Below, in pieces: positions 31,696 through 43,199 of a stretch of DNA of 64,000 nucleotides (positions within the stretch are counted from its first letter, which is position 1; every line of letters starts with the position of its first letter). Below the pieces are notes generated by a model. It did no database searches. It was given only the letters and a program-made list of their open reading frames with translations, and was not told the DNA's origin. The DNA lies in NCBI RefSeq assembly GCF_008831285.2, contig NC_045148.1, positions 11,948,183-12,012,182 of the forward strand, read 5' to 3'. Both the position numbers and the translations under genes were made by a program. The DNA comes from Nymphaea colorata (taxonomy: Eukaryota; Streptophyta; Magnoliopsida; Nymphaeales; Nymphaeaceae).

Positions 31696-34600
31696 TCACA
31701 CCTCAATGCTTTGACCTTCAAGCAATTTTTTTTTGTTAAAACATAAAATGTTAAGATGAGACGACACAACAATTCAAAAGAAAATTGTTATGCAAACCAA
31801 AAACAGTGGGGGCAACTTTTCATTATATGATAATTTCAGTTCATAAAAATCATATTATATTTCTTAATAATACGTATGATAAAAAATGCTCCAACCACAA
31901 CATTGATGCTTATAAAAAACAAGGCATCAATGAGACCAAAACATGATGTGCTGGTACTAAAGTAGACCCAAAATCTTTCCAATATGATGTGAGTTGGGCA
32001 ATTTGATCAACCTACTGCCTAGAGTCTGCCAAAACCTAAAAAAATAAACAATAGAAGACTTAGCTTTCGTAGTATGACAACAAACTAAATGAATCTCTAA
32101 CCTCTAAGGTAAGGACTGAAATTCGAAATGTAACAAATATGATAACAAAACATTATCATGTCGTAATGAGAGCATGTTGTCACATGACTTGTTTTGGAAG
32201 CTGTTCACATATACCACAACATGTAAAGACCACAAAATGACCACAATTAACACATTCAATAGTCACATGCACTTTATACATATTCACATCATTCACATTC
32301 AATTCATTCACATTCATTTCACTTACAATCATTTCATTTACATATGCTTTAGTGAATTGACAGTTCTTATGGATGCAAACATATGCACGTGCACACCACG
32401 AGCCCATGGTGGCCCGAAACGATACGGATCCATTCACGTTGCAGCGGTAGAGCAATCATCTATGGATGTGTGAATTCTAAGAAGAGTTGTTCAACCTTCT
32501 CTATGAGACCCAAGTTCGGAAGACAGAAGCCCAACGCTCCAAGCACATCACACAATGATATCCTGGGGTCTTACACTGCCTGTTCTCTGAACAGCCGAGA
32601 CTAGTGGTGAAGGTGGGACATATCTCGAACACATTGCCACTACCCACTGGCCTCTCATCTATTAATCTTTCTTACTTATCATTATGATAGCACATTCATA
32701 AAATGACCGGCTAGCACATGAGGTTGGTTCACTTCACAAGTGCACTCATACCTCTAAATGCCTCCACATGAGGGCTACACATATAGTCAACCTTCTTAGC
32801 TAGTCGTCATAACTTTACGTGTACAACTATCCTTCAATTTCATTCATTTGCATCATGCCCACGACAATGCATACGAAACATATTACAACATTCACATTAA
32901 TCAAGAACATCAATCACATCTTTCAAAATTTAGTCAAACCACGAAGAATAATCTCGATCCGTGATTCACTCATAGCTGTTCTATGCAATTATCATTCTAC
33001 GATGCTTTCTAATACACAATCGGGATCGAGGAGATACTCGCATCTATATCTCATCTCATATGTCCTAAACAGTTATCATTGTCAATATGCACATGCAATT
33101 GCATAGTAATTTTTAAAAACAAAACCAATCCCATAACAAGTCAATCATATGCATATATTCATTCAATCATAACACAAACATAGGATCCAACGATCCTGAA
33201 GGGCACACATTCTAAAGTTGGCCCCAGGCAGGAATTTGCCTGGAATGCCGCCATACCTACCATGCGTCACCCAAAATACCCAAAATGTCTCGAGCTTTGA
33301 ATCTTGTCGTTCAAGGTCTATTCGACGTACCAGAAGTACCTGCAAACAAAGTCAAGTGATAAATTCTCTACTCATTTTGTTTTACAATCTATACAAGTAT
33401 GAAATAAAATCATTGAGGCCCTCCAATAGATCTCTTCCCAACTCTTTGAGGTTTGTAACCAATGGTTTAAGCTCTGAGCTTTCAATTTAACCAATCACTA
33501 ATACGATTCTCACTTGCTTTCTTAGTTAAAGTGTCTTCCCAACATACACACTCTTTCACAACCAACAATGCAATACGCACACCGATAATAGCATGCGCCA
33601 CGTGTTCGCAACAATGGTCCTACACCTTTTTAACCACATCAAATCTCTACCATGCTTCCTAACTGTTTCAAAAATTAACTCATCATGCTTGAAAGATAAT
33701 TATAAACATAGATCATTGTCCCTCCAAAATAGTCCTACACCTTTCTTAAAATAACAACGTCGCTAACATGCATTCTCAATCACTCAATCTTGAATCTAAC
33801 ATGCTCAAATAATAATTATATATGCACTAAAAGAAAATATTAGACAGTTTAGGCTTGATTATGCCTCACTCACCCCACTCCTAGAGTGCAAACTGTTGTA
33901 GTGCTCTCGACAGCCACCTCAAATGCTCGATTGATCCCCAAGCGGCTAAAATCATACAATGTCGTCTCCACCAACACCTTCGATTCGCTGTTATGAGGGA
34001 AAAGACGTCCCCCAATCTGCAATTTCGATGAAACATTACCAAATAGAGTGAGAATGAGCGAAAGAGAGTCCAAAAGAGGGGTCTGCCATTAGAAGGAAGC
34101 CTATGATAGCTGTGAGGGAGGTGGTTCGGCTGAAGAAGACTCATGCATGGCAGAGAGACAACAATCGAGTGTGAAGAAAAAGAGGGTGAGAGGGAATGCT
34201 GAGAGAGTGTTCGGCTGAAGGTGAGAGACACTACGAGTGAGAGGAGACCCAAAACAGAGAGGGAGAAAAGTCAAGAAGGGGCGACACTGCTCGGGGGAAT
34301 CAGGGAACAGTAAGAGGGAGGGAGACTGAAGGCGAGAGAGGATGCGAGAGAAAAAGCGAGACCTGGGAGCTTGCGAGAGAGATAGAGATTGAGTGGAGAG
34401 AGGTCGGAACAAAAGGGAGGCAATAGAAAATGGCAAGAAGGAGAGGAGAAAACAGTAAGAAAAATAGGGACAGAGGGAGAGATTAATAGAGAACGACAAG
34501 GGGAAGAAGAGAAAACAAAAGAGAAAGCGAGAGAATGTGAGCAGAGAGATGAGAGAGTAGCGGAGGAAGACAGTGCGGGCGAGAGGGCGGGAGAGAGGTA

Positions 34601-34898
34601 TTGGATAGAGAAGAGTCGGGATAGAGGGAGAGACGACAACGATAGAGGGTGAGAAAGAAGAAGAAAACAGAAGAAACTGAGAGGGATCGAGATGACTCAC
34701 CTCAGCGCCACCATCACCCTTCCTTCGCCGGCCCAGCCATCGCCGCAGCACCCTCGCCCGCCTCCTGCTTCTCACGCAGTCGAGCCAGCAAGAACAGCAA
34801 AGACGAAGAGTGCTGGCGTCGGGCAATTTCACACGATTGGTTCGGGTCCAGGTCTGGACCTTGATCCAACCCGACCCCCCAAGACATAAAGCGTTACA
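31696..34898 (-). mobile_element. ~3-kb TG/CA repeat, copy 4, with TSD ATATG
   Basis: TCACACCTCAATGCTTTGACC ... ATAAAGCGTTACA, 3203 bp, flanked by ATATG (31691-31695 and 34899-34903). The initial TG seems lost next to the duplication. It is the most diverged copy, with long GAGAGA/purine tracts (34160-34680). The minus-strand splice-like signals persist: AG|GTGAG (34696-34700), TTTGCAG|GTA (33340-33341), TAG|GTATG (33252-33256) and TTTTTTTAG|GTT (32036-32037). Confidence 0.82.
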
Positions 34899-35999
34899 AT
34901 ATGTCTGTTCTTTTTCTTCGCACATGTGGGGTCAGTGGCTTGTCACTTCATGCCAACTACATTCCTTTTCTGGTCTCACTTTCCATTAGATATGTTTTGC
35001 TATGGTTGCTACTGAACCATATACCGATTGGCTAAGTAGCAAAAAGGTGCCCAACATTAAATATGTTTCCAAAAGAATTACCTTACTTTTGACACTTTAT
35101 GAGCAGCTGCCCTTAGTTTTTCAATGTAACACAAAGAACCGCTAGACTGCTAAGCTGAGTTTAACAAATATCAGCTTGACGCTAATGATCGTGAGGGACA
35201 AATTTTACTTTTTGTCAGGTTAGGTTAACTTTTAACTGAGAAAAAATGGATATCTCTTTTAATAAGGTTCTTTTCAAGAAAAACTTACCAACAAAGGCAG
35301 TGGGAGTGGGGGAGGCCATTTTCTATCCTTTTCAGCATTGGCAATGACTTGGCGGGGTTTGCCTACAATAAGTCTGTGCTTGGATGAAGGGCAATGGGTG
35401 GAAAGGAATGGAAAATGTTAACATAGGGTTGATTTGATGGAAGGAAAGAGTGGAGGAGAGGTTTTAACCCCTTTTTAATCAATCCAAAATTGAAAGTCAA
35501 AGGACAGAAATGAGAAGTTTTCTGAAGAGTTGATAAGTTTTTCTCCAACAGGGGAAGTTGAATTCATGATAGAGTTGTTACCAGTTAACTGTTATGTTTA
35601 CTTTATTATTTTTTTTTAGTTGCATGAATTGGTTATCTTGCATTTTGATTCATTTTAGATGTATCCTAGTTAGATGTAATGATGTATGCTCAATTTAATT
35701 GGTTAGATGTAATGATGTATGCTCAATTTAATTGTGTGTGCTGTTATTTATTATATTTTCTAATTTTAGATTAGTGTGTATGGATATTAGTATGTTGCTT
35801 ATATATATTTGAATATATATTTGAAGCAATTAGGGAGCATGGTAGAGATTTTTTATAATATCGTGGAGTTTAAGATTGTTTTAGAGGGGTGTCGATCAAT
35901 GCTATCTTTTGTTGGATATTGCAATGCATGGGGGGAATGAGTACTTATGTAGACTTGCATGTTAAATTTACGATTTGATGGAAAGATAAAACTTATAAT
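34899..35999. other. intergenic, small 33-bp duplication only
   Basis: GTTAGATGTAATGATGTATG with CTCAATTTAATTG occurs twice, at about 35670 and 35702. Nothing else is recognised. Confidence 0.5.
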
Positions 36000-36444
36000 T
36001 TATTGAGGTACAAACATGTACTAGTGTACAAAACCAAAGTTCGGATCCAAATCGAGCATTTCAAACCCAAAATGCGAGTCGCATTCGAAACGACAAAATT
36101 TGTGCGTCGCGCATGCGTGGACCTTCCCTTTGCTTTAAGAACTCATTTTTCACAGCAAAACGCTTTCTAATCAAAGTCGCATGCTCAAACGAGTCAACAA
36201 CCAACAAAAAAAAAATCGGATTTGGAGTGAGTTCGAAGTCACTCAAAATGGAGTCAACCGTCCTTTTATAAGAACAAAAATGATTTTGATATGCCTTTTA
36301 GATAAATCAAACAAAAAAAATGAATTCTTATGCTTTTACTTGGAAAACCTTTTTTTTATATTTTAAATAAAAAATTATTATGCTTCCTATATAAATAGCA
36401 TTTTTTATATATTTTATTGAATTTCATTTAATTTAAAAAAAAGA

Positions 36445-36650
36445 GGTCCATCGAGCGTCGCGCGACGCGCAATCGCGCGACACACGATCACGCGTCACGC
36501 GACACAAGAGCTCGCGTCGCGCGATATCCCGTCGTGCACACGCGCGATATCGCATCGTGCACGCGCGATATCGCGTCGCCACACGCGCGCACAACCTCGC
36601 GTGCATGCTCGAACAAGATAACGATCGTGGTGCGCGATCGCGTAACACAG
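36445..36650. repeat. CG-dense palindromic tract in the Ogre-like LTR
   Basis: More than 200 bases are packed with CGCG, TCGCGCGA, GATATCGC and CACGCGCG motifs in an otherwise AT-rich, CpG-poor region. Many short self-complementary words (TCGCGCGA, GCGATATCGC-like) repeat irregularly. Confidence 0.8.
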
Positions 36651-36895
36651 TATAGGCCCCCATTTTTTTGCAAAACCGGCCCTTGCGGGTCGGTTTTTTA
36701 TTTTTTTAGGTGGCCATTAACCCTGCCCACACCCCAAAGGGGTATTTGCAGGGCTAAGGGCCAATCTCACTTAGTCAAAACCTTTTTTTTAAAAAAAATA
36801 AAATAAAAAAAAAATTCAAAATTATGTGAAATTCGGATAAAAATGGGGTGAAATTCAAAAAAATTCAAAATTTGAGGTTTGGCTAAAAAATCCTC

Positions 36896-36903
36896 TATAA
36901 ATA
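36896..36903 (+). promoter_or_regulatory. TATA box of the LTR promoter (putative)
   Basis: TATAAATA precedes a CT-rich leader (36979-37006), a position and context expected of the retrotransposon transcription start. Prediction only. Confidence 0.45.
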
Positions 36904-38431
36904 CCTCTCACTTCCCCCCTCTTGGGCAAGAGTTGGCCCTTGGGAGAAATTCTAGTATATTCTCACTTGAAGACTTGGAGTTTCTCTCTCTCTCTCTCTC
37001 TCTCTCTTCCTATTTTCATTTCTCTCGAACTGGGAAGCAAGCTTCATCAAGTCACAACCCTCTTGGAGGCATCATCTTGGAGCTTCACTCAAGGGGATCT
37101 CCAAGGTGTTCATTTTTTCAAAAGTTATTCTCACTAGAGGTATGTAATCAATAACTCACCTCTTTCTTTTTTCATTTTTCTCTTCTTCCTCTCCCCATGG
37201 CCAAAGGAGATAACACTCAATCTCTATTTTAGAGACAAGAGGTTATGCTCGAGTGCACGAGGAGCATGAAAAGATGAGATGATCTTTCGTTTCAAGCTTA
37301 AATCATACTTTTTATTTTATTAAATACGACATTGTCTTTCATTTTTCATGTTCTTCTCATCTTCATCTCCACATGACCAAAGGAGATAGCACTCAATCTC
37401 TATTTTAAAGACAATAGGTTATGCTCGAGTGCACCGGGATCATGGAAAGATGAAATGATCTTTTATTTCAAGCTTAAATCATGCTTTCTATTTTATTAAA
37501 TATGGCATTGCCTTTCATTTTTCATGTTCTTCTCATCTTTATCTCCTCATGGCCAAAGGAGATAGCACCCAATCTATATTTTAAAGATAAGAGACTATGC
37601 TTGAGTGCACCGGGAGCATGGAAATATAAAATGGTATATCATTTCATAGTTACTCCATGTCCTATCTCTCTTTACATCATGCTTTTTCTCTCCTTCACTC
37701 CATCATGTTCTCTCTCTCTTTCTCCCTCCATCGTGCTCTCTCTCTCTCTCGCTTTTCTTCCTTGAATATTGTCTATATGCTATCAATGCATGCTTGCTTA
37801 ATTTTCCATTTATATGTGAATGCACGGTGAGAATGACAGTGTGGTTTGAGATTCTTTTATTATTATTGTGTTGATTAATTTTTGAGGTTGAGGTTTATTC
37901 AACCCGGAAAGAACCTTCACAAATTTGTACATGTTAAAGTGCATTTTCATATCATTTTGCATAAGTTTCCTTTTAATCGATAGATTAGGAACCCTAGTGA
38001 GCACCCTATCGTGTGGTTTGAGTTTCTTCCATACCCAACGGTGGAAGAAACATATTCCCTTGCAACCAATGAAATAACTATGTTTTGTGTTTATAATCAT
38101 GTTCTCCAAAATATTTTCAAAAGAACCCTTCTTAATATGGCTTTGGAGACTTAACTTAGACTCTTGCATGAGTCCGAGCCCTCCTTCGGCCTACATCAAA
38201 ATTAAAGTCGGATGTTTAATTTATCTTTAATCTCATGAAGACGTACATGTATATGCATGTTATATACATGTGTGTACACATGATGATTTTTATCATTCTC
38301 TCTCTATGTTCACATATTTCATTTTACAAATTTTCGTATCAATATGAATGCATGTATATATATGAATCTCCTACTTTCTCTCTCTAAAACTTTTTTATCT
38401 TTTCAAGTCAAATGCCTTCATCTACAAATTT

Positions 38432-38464
<33 letters not shown>

Positions 38465-39626
38465 CATTTCTTTTCCTCTAAAATCTCCCTCTTTATGCAA
38501 ATCAATGAAGTTTTTACAATCTTTTATATGTGTATATGTGATAGTATATACACATGTATGTGCATCTTCTCTAACGCCCTCTTTTTCTCTTTTTTTTTTT
38601 GAAAGTTTCATTTTTCCTCTCTACTTAAATTCAAACCTCACATATATGTATCTATACATATATAGATATACATATATATGTATATGTATATGTATATTTA
38701 TATGTATATATGTATATGAATGCATATCTCTCTTTCTTTCAAATCTTTGATTTTGTAATTTTCAAGACCTCTTTCTCTTTCTCCTTTTCTAATTTTTCTT
38801 ATAATCAAGTATCTCATCTTTTGCATTCTTTTGGATATTTTTTTTTCTCTAAGATCATTTTCATCTACCGACTTCACTAAGACCACATTTCAAGTAATGA
38901 CCCAATATTGGATTCATGCTTGATGGTCTACAATCTCAATCTAATTTCAAAAACTTTTCTTTCTTTGTGAAAATGTTTTTGTGAAAATGTTTTTGTTAAC
39001 TATAAAACAAAAAATCTTAGATGCATGATATGGTAGGAATGCCTTAGATGAATGTTATGGTAGGAATATCTTAGATGAATGTTGTGGTAGGAATACTTCA
39101 TTCTCTTTTAATCATATATGTCAATGCATTCATGCATTCACATGCACTTAATATCATCAATAAGCACAATCACATCTCTAAAAGAACTTAAGCAAGATGA
39201 GATGAAGCACTAACTAGGTGGTAACCGAATTAAAGCAAAATCTCAAGCCTACTTAAAGACTTAAGAGAACACTAAAATGACTTCAAAATGTTTTCCCAAA
39301 CTTTCCCAATGATATTTACAAAGATTTTTCAACTCTAGTTTTTCTCAAAATGTTTTACATTCTCAAGTAATTCTTCAGAACCTTCTCAAAAGTTTGAAAT
39401 ATCAAACTTTCAATATTCTTCTACACCGCATATAGAAAAGATGTTTAAGGTAAAAGGAAATGCATCAATAATAAACATAGCCATTGGATTCATTACTCCT
39501 AGTAAAAGTTTTGGGAACGGTTGATCCTCGTACCAACGAGTGAGTCCCTCTCTCTCTTATTTTCAAATAAAAATCTCATTTTTCTGGAGTACTCCAAATA
39601 CCAAAAATTTTGGGGATGCGAACCAA

Positions 39627-39647
39627 TGGCGACCGTGATGGGACCCG
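39627..39647 (+). other. Ogre/Tat-like primer binding site
   Basis: TGGCGACCGTGATGGGACCC follows the LTR end ACCA. TGGCGAC-type sites are typical of Tat-lineage Gypsy elements. Confidence 0.65.
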
Positions 39648-40152
39648 TCATCGTTTGGCTATGGTTATAATTGATGCTTTTTTATTAACTTGACATCTCA
39701 TATATTGCCAATGATAAAGCATGTCCCCTATTTTGGCCTTGACCCTATTGGTACTTCATTGCATTACTTGGTAATTGTGTTTGCTTCCTTGCACATAAGA
39801 CTAATGGAGGATGATTAATCATGTTCACCTACATCTAGTATCAAATACAACCCTCCTCAATTTAAGAGTTGTTTAAAGACAATGTTTGCTCTTCTATTTA
39901 TTTTAATCATCATCTCAGGCAACACTGCATTAGAGACAACTCATTTTACATTATTTTTCATATTTCAAAATTTATTATACCTATTTGCCCCGATCATCAT
40001 GTTGTCGGGCTTGGTTTTTGGCGGTAGCACAAGACTAAGCCTTACAACTAGACCACACCTTGGGCGGGAAAGCCCCTTCGTTAGTACCATGAGTGGTAAT
40101 TTGTAGTATATCGACGACTGATCAAGAAGAAGTTGATGAACTCTATCCTTAG

Positions 40153-41365
40153 TTGTCTAAGGAAGAATCTATGCTCGTACTAAGACATTTGGCTAAGGTA
40201 TATAAGCATAACTTGACATTGGACTATCGTGACATAAAATTATCTCAATTAGGTCCCTATGCCAATTTTTCTAAAAAAAAAAAAGAAAATTCAAATGACA
40301 TGTGGATGTGCATAAAACCTTGTGTGATGCTTTACAACCTCATTACATTCATCTACTTCACATTGTCTTTGTCAACCTAGTCAATCTTTTCCACTAATTC
40401 AATCTTTGTCTTTAGAGAGTCATCATTCAAGATGTATTCTTTCCAACGTGGTGTCACCTTCCCTTATGACCACATCCACTTTAGGGAAGGTAAACCTTTG
40501 GCTCCCGAATGATATCCGTCTTGGCAACCCACCTTCTCTTGGATGTTTCCTTCATACTTTGAAGAATGTGGGCTAAAGACAGTGGCAGCCAAAGGAATGC
40601 GGTCAGTTGATGAAAATTTAGTACATTCAATCACCGAGCGTTGGAACCCAAGGACCTCCTCGTTTTGGTTTTCATGGGAAGAAATGACAATATTACTAGA
40701 TGAATTTACTGAAATACTAGACCTTCCTACCCCAACCTGTGACCCAAATGAACCATTAAATAAACAATTCCTCATGAACCTGACTAAACCTGACTAAGGT
40801 TAATTCAAATGACCTTATAGGCCACTTTACTGGAAGAAAAACTTGGCCCTTAATGGAAAACCACGAGAGCCAAAGCATCAACTTGAAAAAATTATATGAA
40901 GAATTTGGAGCATATGTTGAACCTTCTACCCTACCTCGAAAAGCCGTAGGGAGAATTAAACATTGCATGATTCTCTGCACAGTAAGAGTGACCCTTTTCA
41001 CCGATGGAAGTGACCTCTTAGATGTCTGTGTTGCTCAATTTTTTTGGGTATGGGGGCATAATGAGACCCGACACTTGTCAGTAGCAATGACAGCCTTAGC
41101 CTTCCTTTATCGAGGACTCGCCCGTTTCACCATTGAAGATACCGACTTCATAGAAGGACGCAAGTATGCTTTGCAATTGTGGTTTCTCAAGCATGCGGGA
41201 CCCCAAGCCAGTCTATTCAGAAACACTGATGGAGAGGAGATCATTTGGGACTATTGTAATCATCGTCAGAATCCAACTCGATACACTTATCATTATCATG
41301 GACGTACCACACTCTTGGGCTCTTATTTCATAGTTAATTGTTGTGTTGATAGATGTATAGGATAA
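40153..41365 (+). pseudogene. Ogre ORF1-like protein ahead of gag
   Basis: Broken frames include ERWNPRTSSFWFSWEEMTIL and LLDEFTEILDLP (40600-40730). A long intact part follows with EPSTLPRKAVGRIKHCMILC, DLLDVCVAQFFWVWGHNETR and LAFLYRGLARFTIEDTDFIE, GRKYALQLWFLKH (40853-41365). It resembles the plant-mobile-domain / DUF7745-like ORF1 proteins carried by Ogre-type elements. That match is from pattern memory and needs a profile search. Function is unknown. Confidence 0.6.
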
Positions 41366-42254
41366 TTCTCTTAGAGGCAGAAGATGGTTTCTGTGCATGC
41401 ACCAATTGGAGCTATTTCGGAATTTGACCTCAGCTCTCCTCAATGGGCAGCATTGTTCGCAGTGGCTCGACAAGAATGAAAGACACAAATATTATACACT
41501 TGGTTCACAAGCCCAGTGTGGTAAAGAAGGAATATGCTGAGTGGTGGGATGCCAACCGACCACTATCCATCCTTCCCTAGAAGTTTATGTTGTTAAATTT
41601 GTATTTCTTATGTCGTCTTTAGTCGTTGTCATCTTTATTAGTATCTTTGATGTAACTTTTAAAACTCCTAATGCGATATGAACCTTCATTTTGTCACTAT
41701 TTCCCTTCAATAACTCTTCGTTTTTCTATCTCACAAAATGAATACTTGAAAGCCAACAAGATGGTTGAGACTAGAGCACAAACTAAGCAGACTGCTCTCT
41801 TCTGAACTTAGGCAAAAAACACTTGGCCTCCCAGCAATAGAACCAGAAGGTTACCCTATATTTCGGTTGTTCATGGAATGATTCCTAAGGGAACAAGAAG
41901 AACAAAAGGCCTTGATGATTGCTCCAAAGCCAAAAAATGAAAAAGCTGCTCACCTAGCCCTATCACCACTGGAAGTTCAGAAGAGAAACCTAAGAGAAAG
42001 AGAAAGCCAACCAAGAGGGGCAAAAAGACAAGGAAGTACATCCCCAGCAGTAGCTCAGACAGTGAAAGTTCGGCAGAAAAAGTAAAGGAGATCGAAGGAA
42101 AAAAGAAAAATATAAAACCAGAATTAATCCAGTCAAGTGATGATGAAAGTCCAACTAAACGCATGTTCTATGAAATGGAGAAAATAATGAACAATCTTGA
42201 ACTTAGGGGGAGAGGAAAACGCTCATACTCATCAGTATTGAAGGAGACGAGGAC

Positions 42255-43151
42255 GTGAAAGGCTTACCTAGGAAGTTCGTCAGATATGATGGAACCATCT
42301 GCCCGCATGTTCATCTTTCAACTTTCTTCAATGATTGCTACAAAATTCGGGCAAATAACAGAGCATTGTTTCGCTATTTTCCAAGAAGTCTTGAAGACAT
42401 CGCCGCACAGTGGTACAAAGAAAATGTCAACCCAGTTGGACTCAAGGAATTTGACAAGTTGATTAACATGTTTGTCGAAAGATTCGAGCAGAATGCTCCC
42501 ATGGCTCCAACCCTTAGTACCATTTGCAGTCTCCGTTAAAAACAATGAGAAAAAGCTCGAGAATTCATCCAAAAATGGAGAATTCAATGCAACAAGATGA
42601 AGGAGCCCATTTCTGAAATGCAAGCTCTGTCGCTCATTAGGAAGAATCTTGCCCAGCCCTTGAAAAGTCTTATCCGCAATGCCTCAATCAAGACCTTTAC
42701 TGAGTTGATTGAACAAGCAAATTCAATAGATGAAGGAATTGAGGAAAGAGATTTTGATGAAATCATTGCTCCTAAATACAAGGAAGATGGTAAGAAAAGA
42801 GGAAGGACACAGTTGCCTGCACACTTCATAGCTAATGCTGGCATTCGAAAGGACAATAACAACAGCTATAAGCATGACAAGGAAGTCAATCTCAAGAAGA
42901 ATACGCAGTTTCCCAAAAGCAATGACGATAGAAAAAACAAATACCCAGGTTGGAGTTACGACAAAAAATTCACCCCTCTTAGTCAGTCCCGTGAGAAGAT
43001 CCTGAAATATCTCCTTGCCAAGGGAATAGTCTTGCCAAATATGTCAGAGCCTCCGAAAATGATGAGAGGAAATAAAGAAAAACTGTATAAGTTTCATCGG
43101 GCCCCTAGTCATGATACTGAGAATTGTTTTGTCCTCAAAAATATTATCTAG
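42255..43151 (+). pseudogene. Ogre-like gag
   Basis: RYFPRSLEDIAAQWYKENVN and LKEFDKLINMFVERFEQNAP match the Retrotrans_gag capsid domain. A stop follows at 42538, then EKAREFIQKWRIQCNKMKEP and the lysine-rich C-terminal half with EPPKMMRGNKEKLYKFHRAP and SHDTENCFVLKNII. No CCHC knuckle was found; the H..D...CF motif is the form usual in this lineage. Confidence 0.82.
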
Positions 43152-43199
43152 GACTTCATCAACAAGGATCTCCAAGTTGGTGATGATAGCGTCCCTGAG

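Larger units (their letters stand above)
36000..39625 (+). repeat. 5' LTR of the Ogre/Tat-like Gypsy element (left end uncertain)
   Basis: The LTR ends ...GATGCGAACCA before a primer site at 39627. It contains a CG-dense palindromic tract (36445-36650), a hairpin AAAACCGGCCC/GGGTCGGTTTT (36672-36698), a TATAAATA box (36896-36903) and a (CT)n run (36979-37006). A 177-bp tandem repeat of 2.5 units starts at 37195, 37372 and 37548 (each begins near CATGNCCAAAGGAGATA). A (TA)n run lies at 38433-38461. LTRs of 3-5 kb are usual for this lineage. The left boundary is a guess; no partner LTR is present. Confidence 0.6.

Noticed and set aside
36672-36698. Rho-independent-like terminator AAAACCGGCCC/GGGTCGGTTTTTT
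   Set aside because: It looks like one but lies in a plant LTR upstream of the TATA box; more likely part of the structured LTR.
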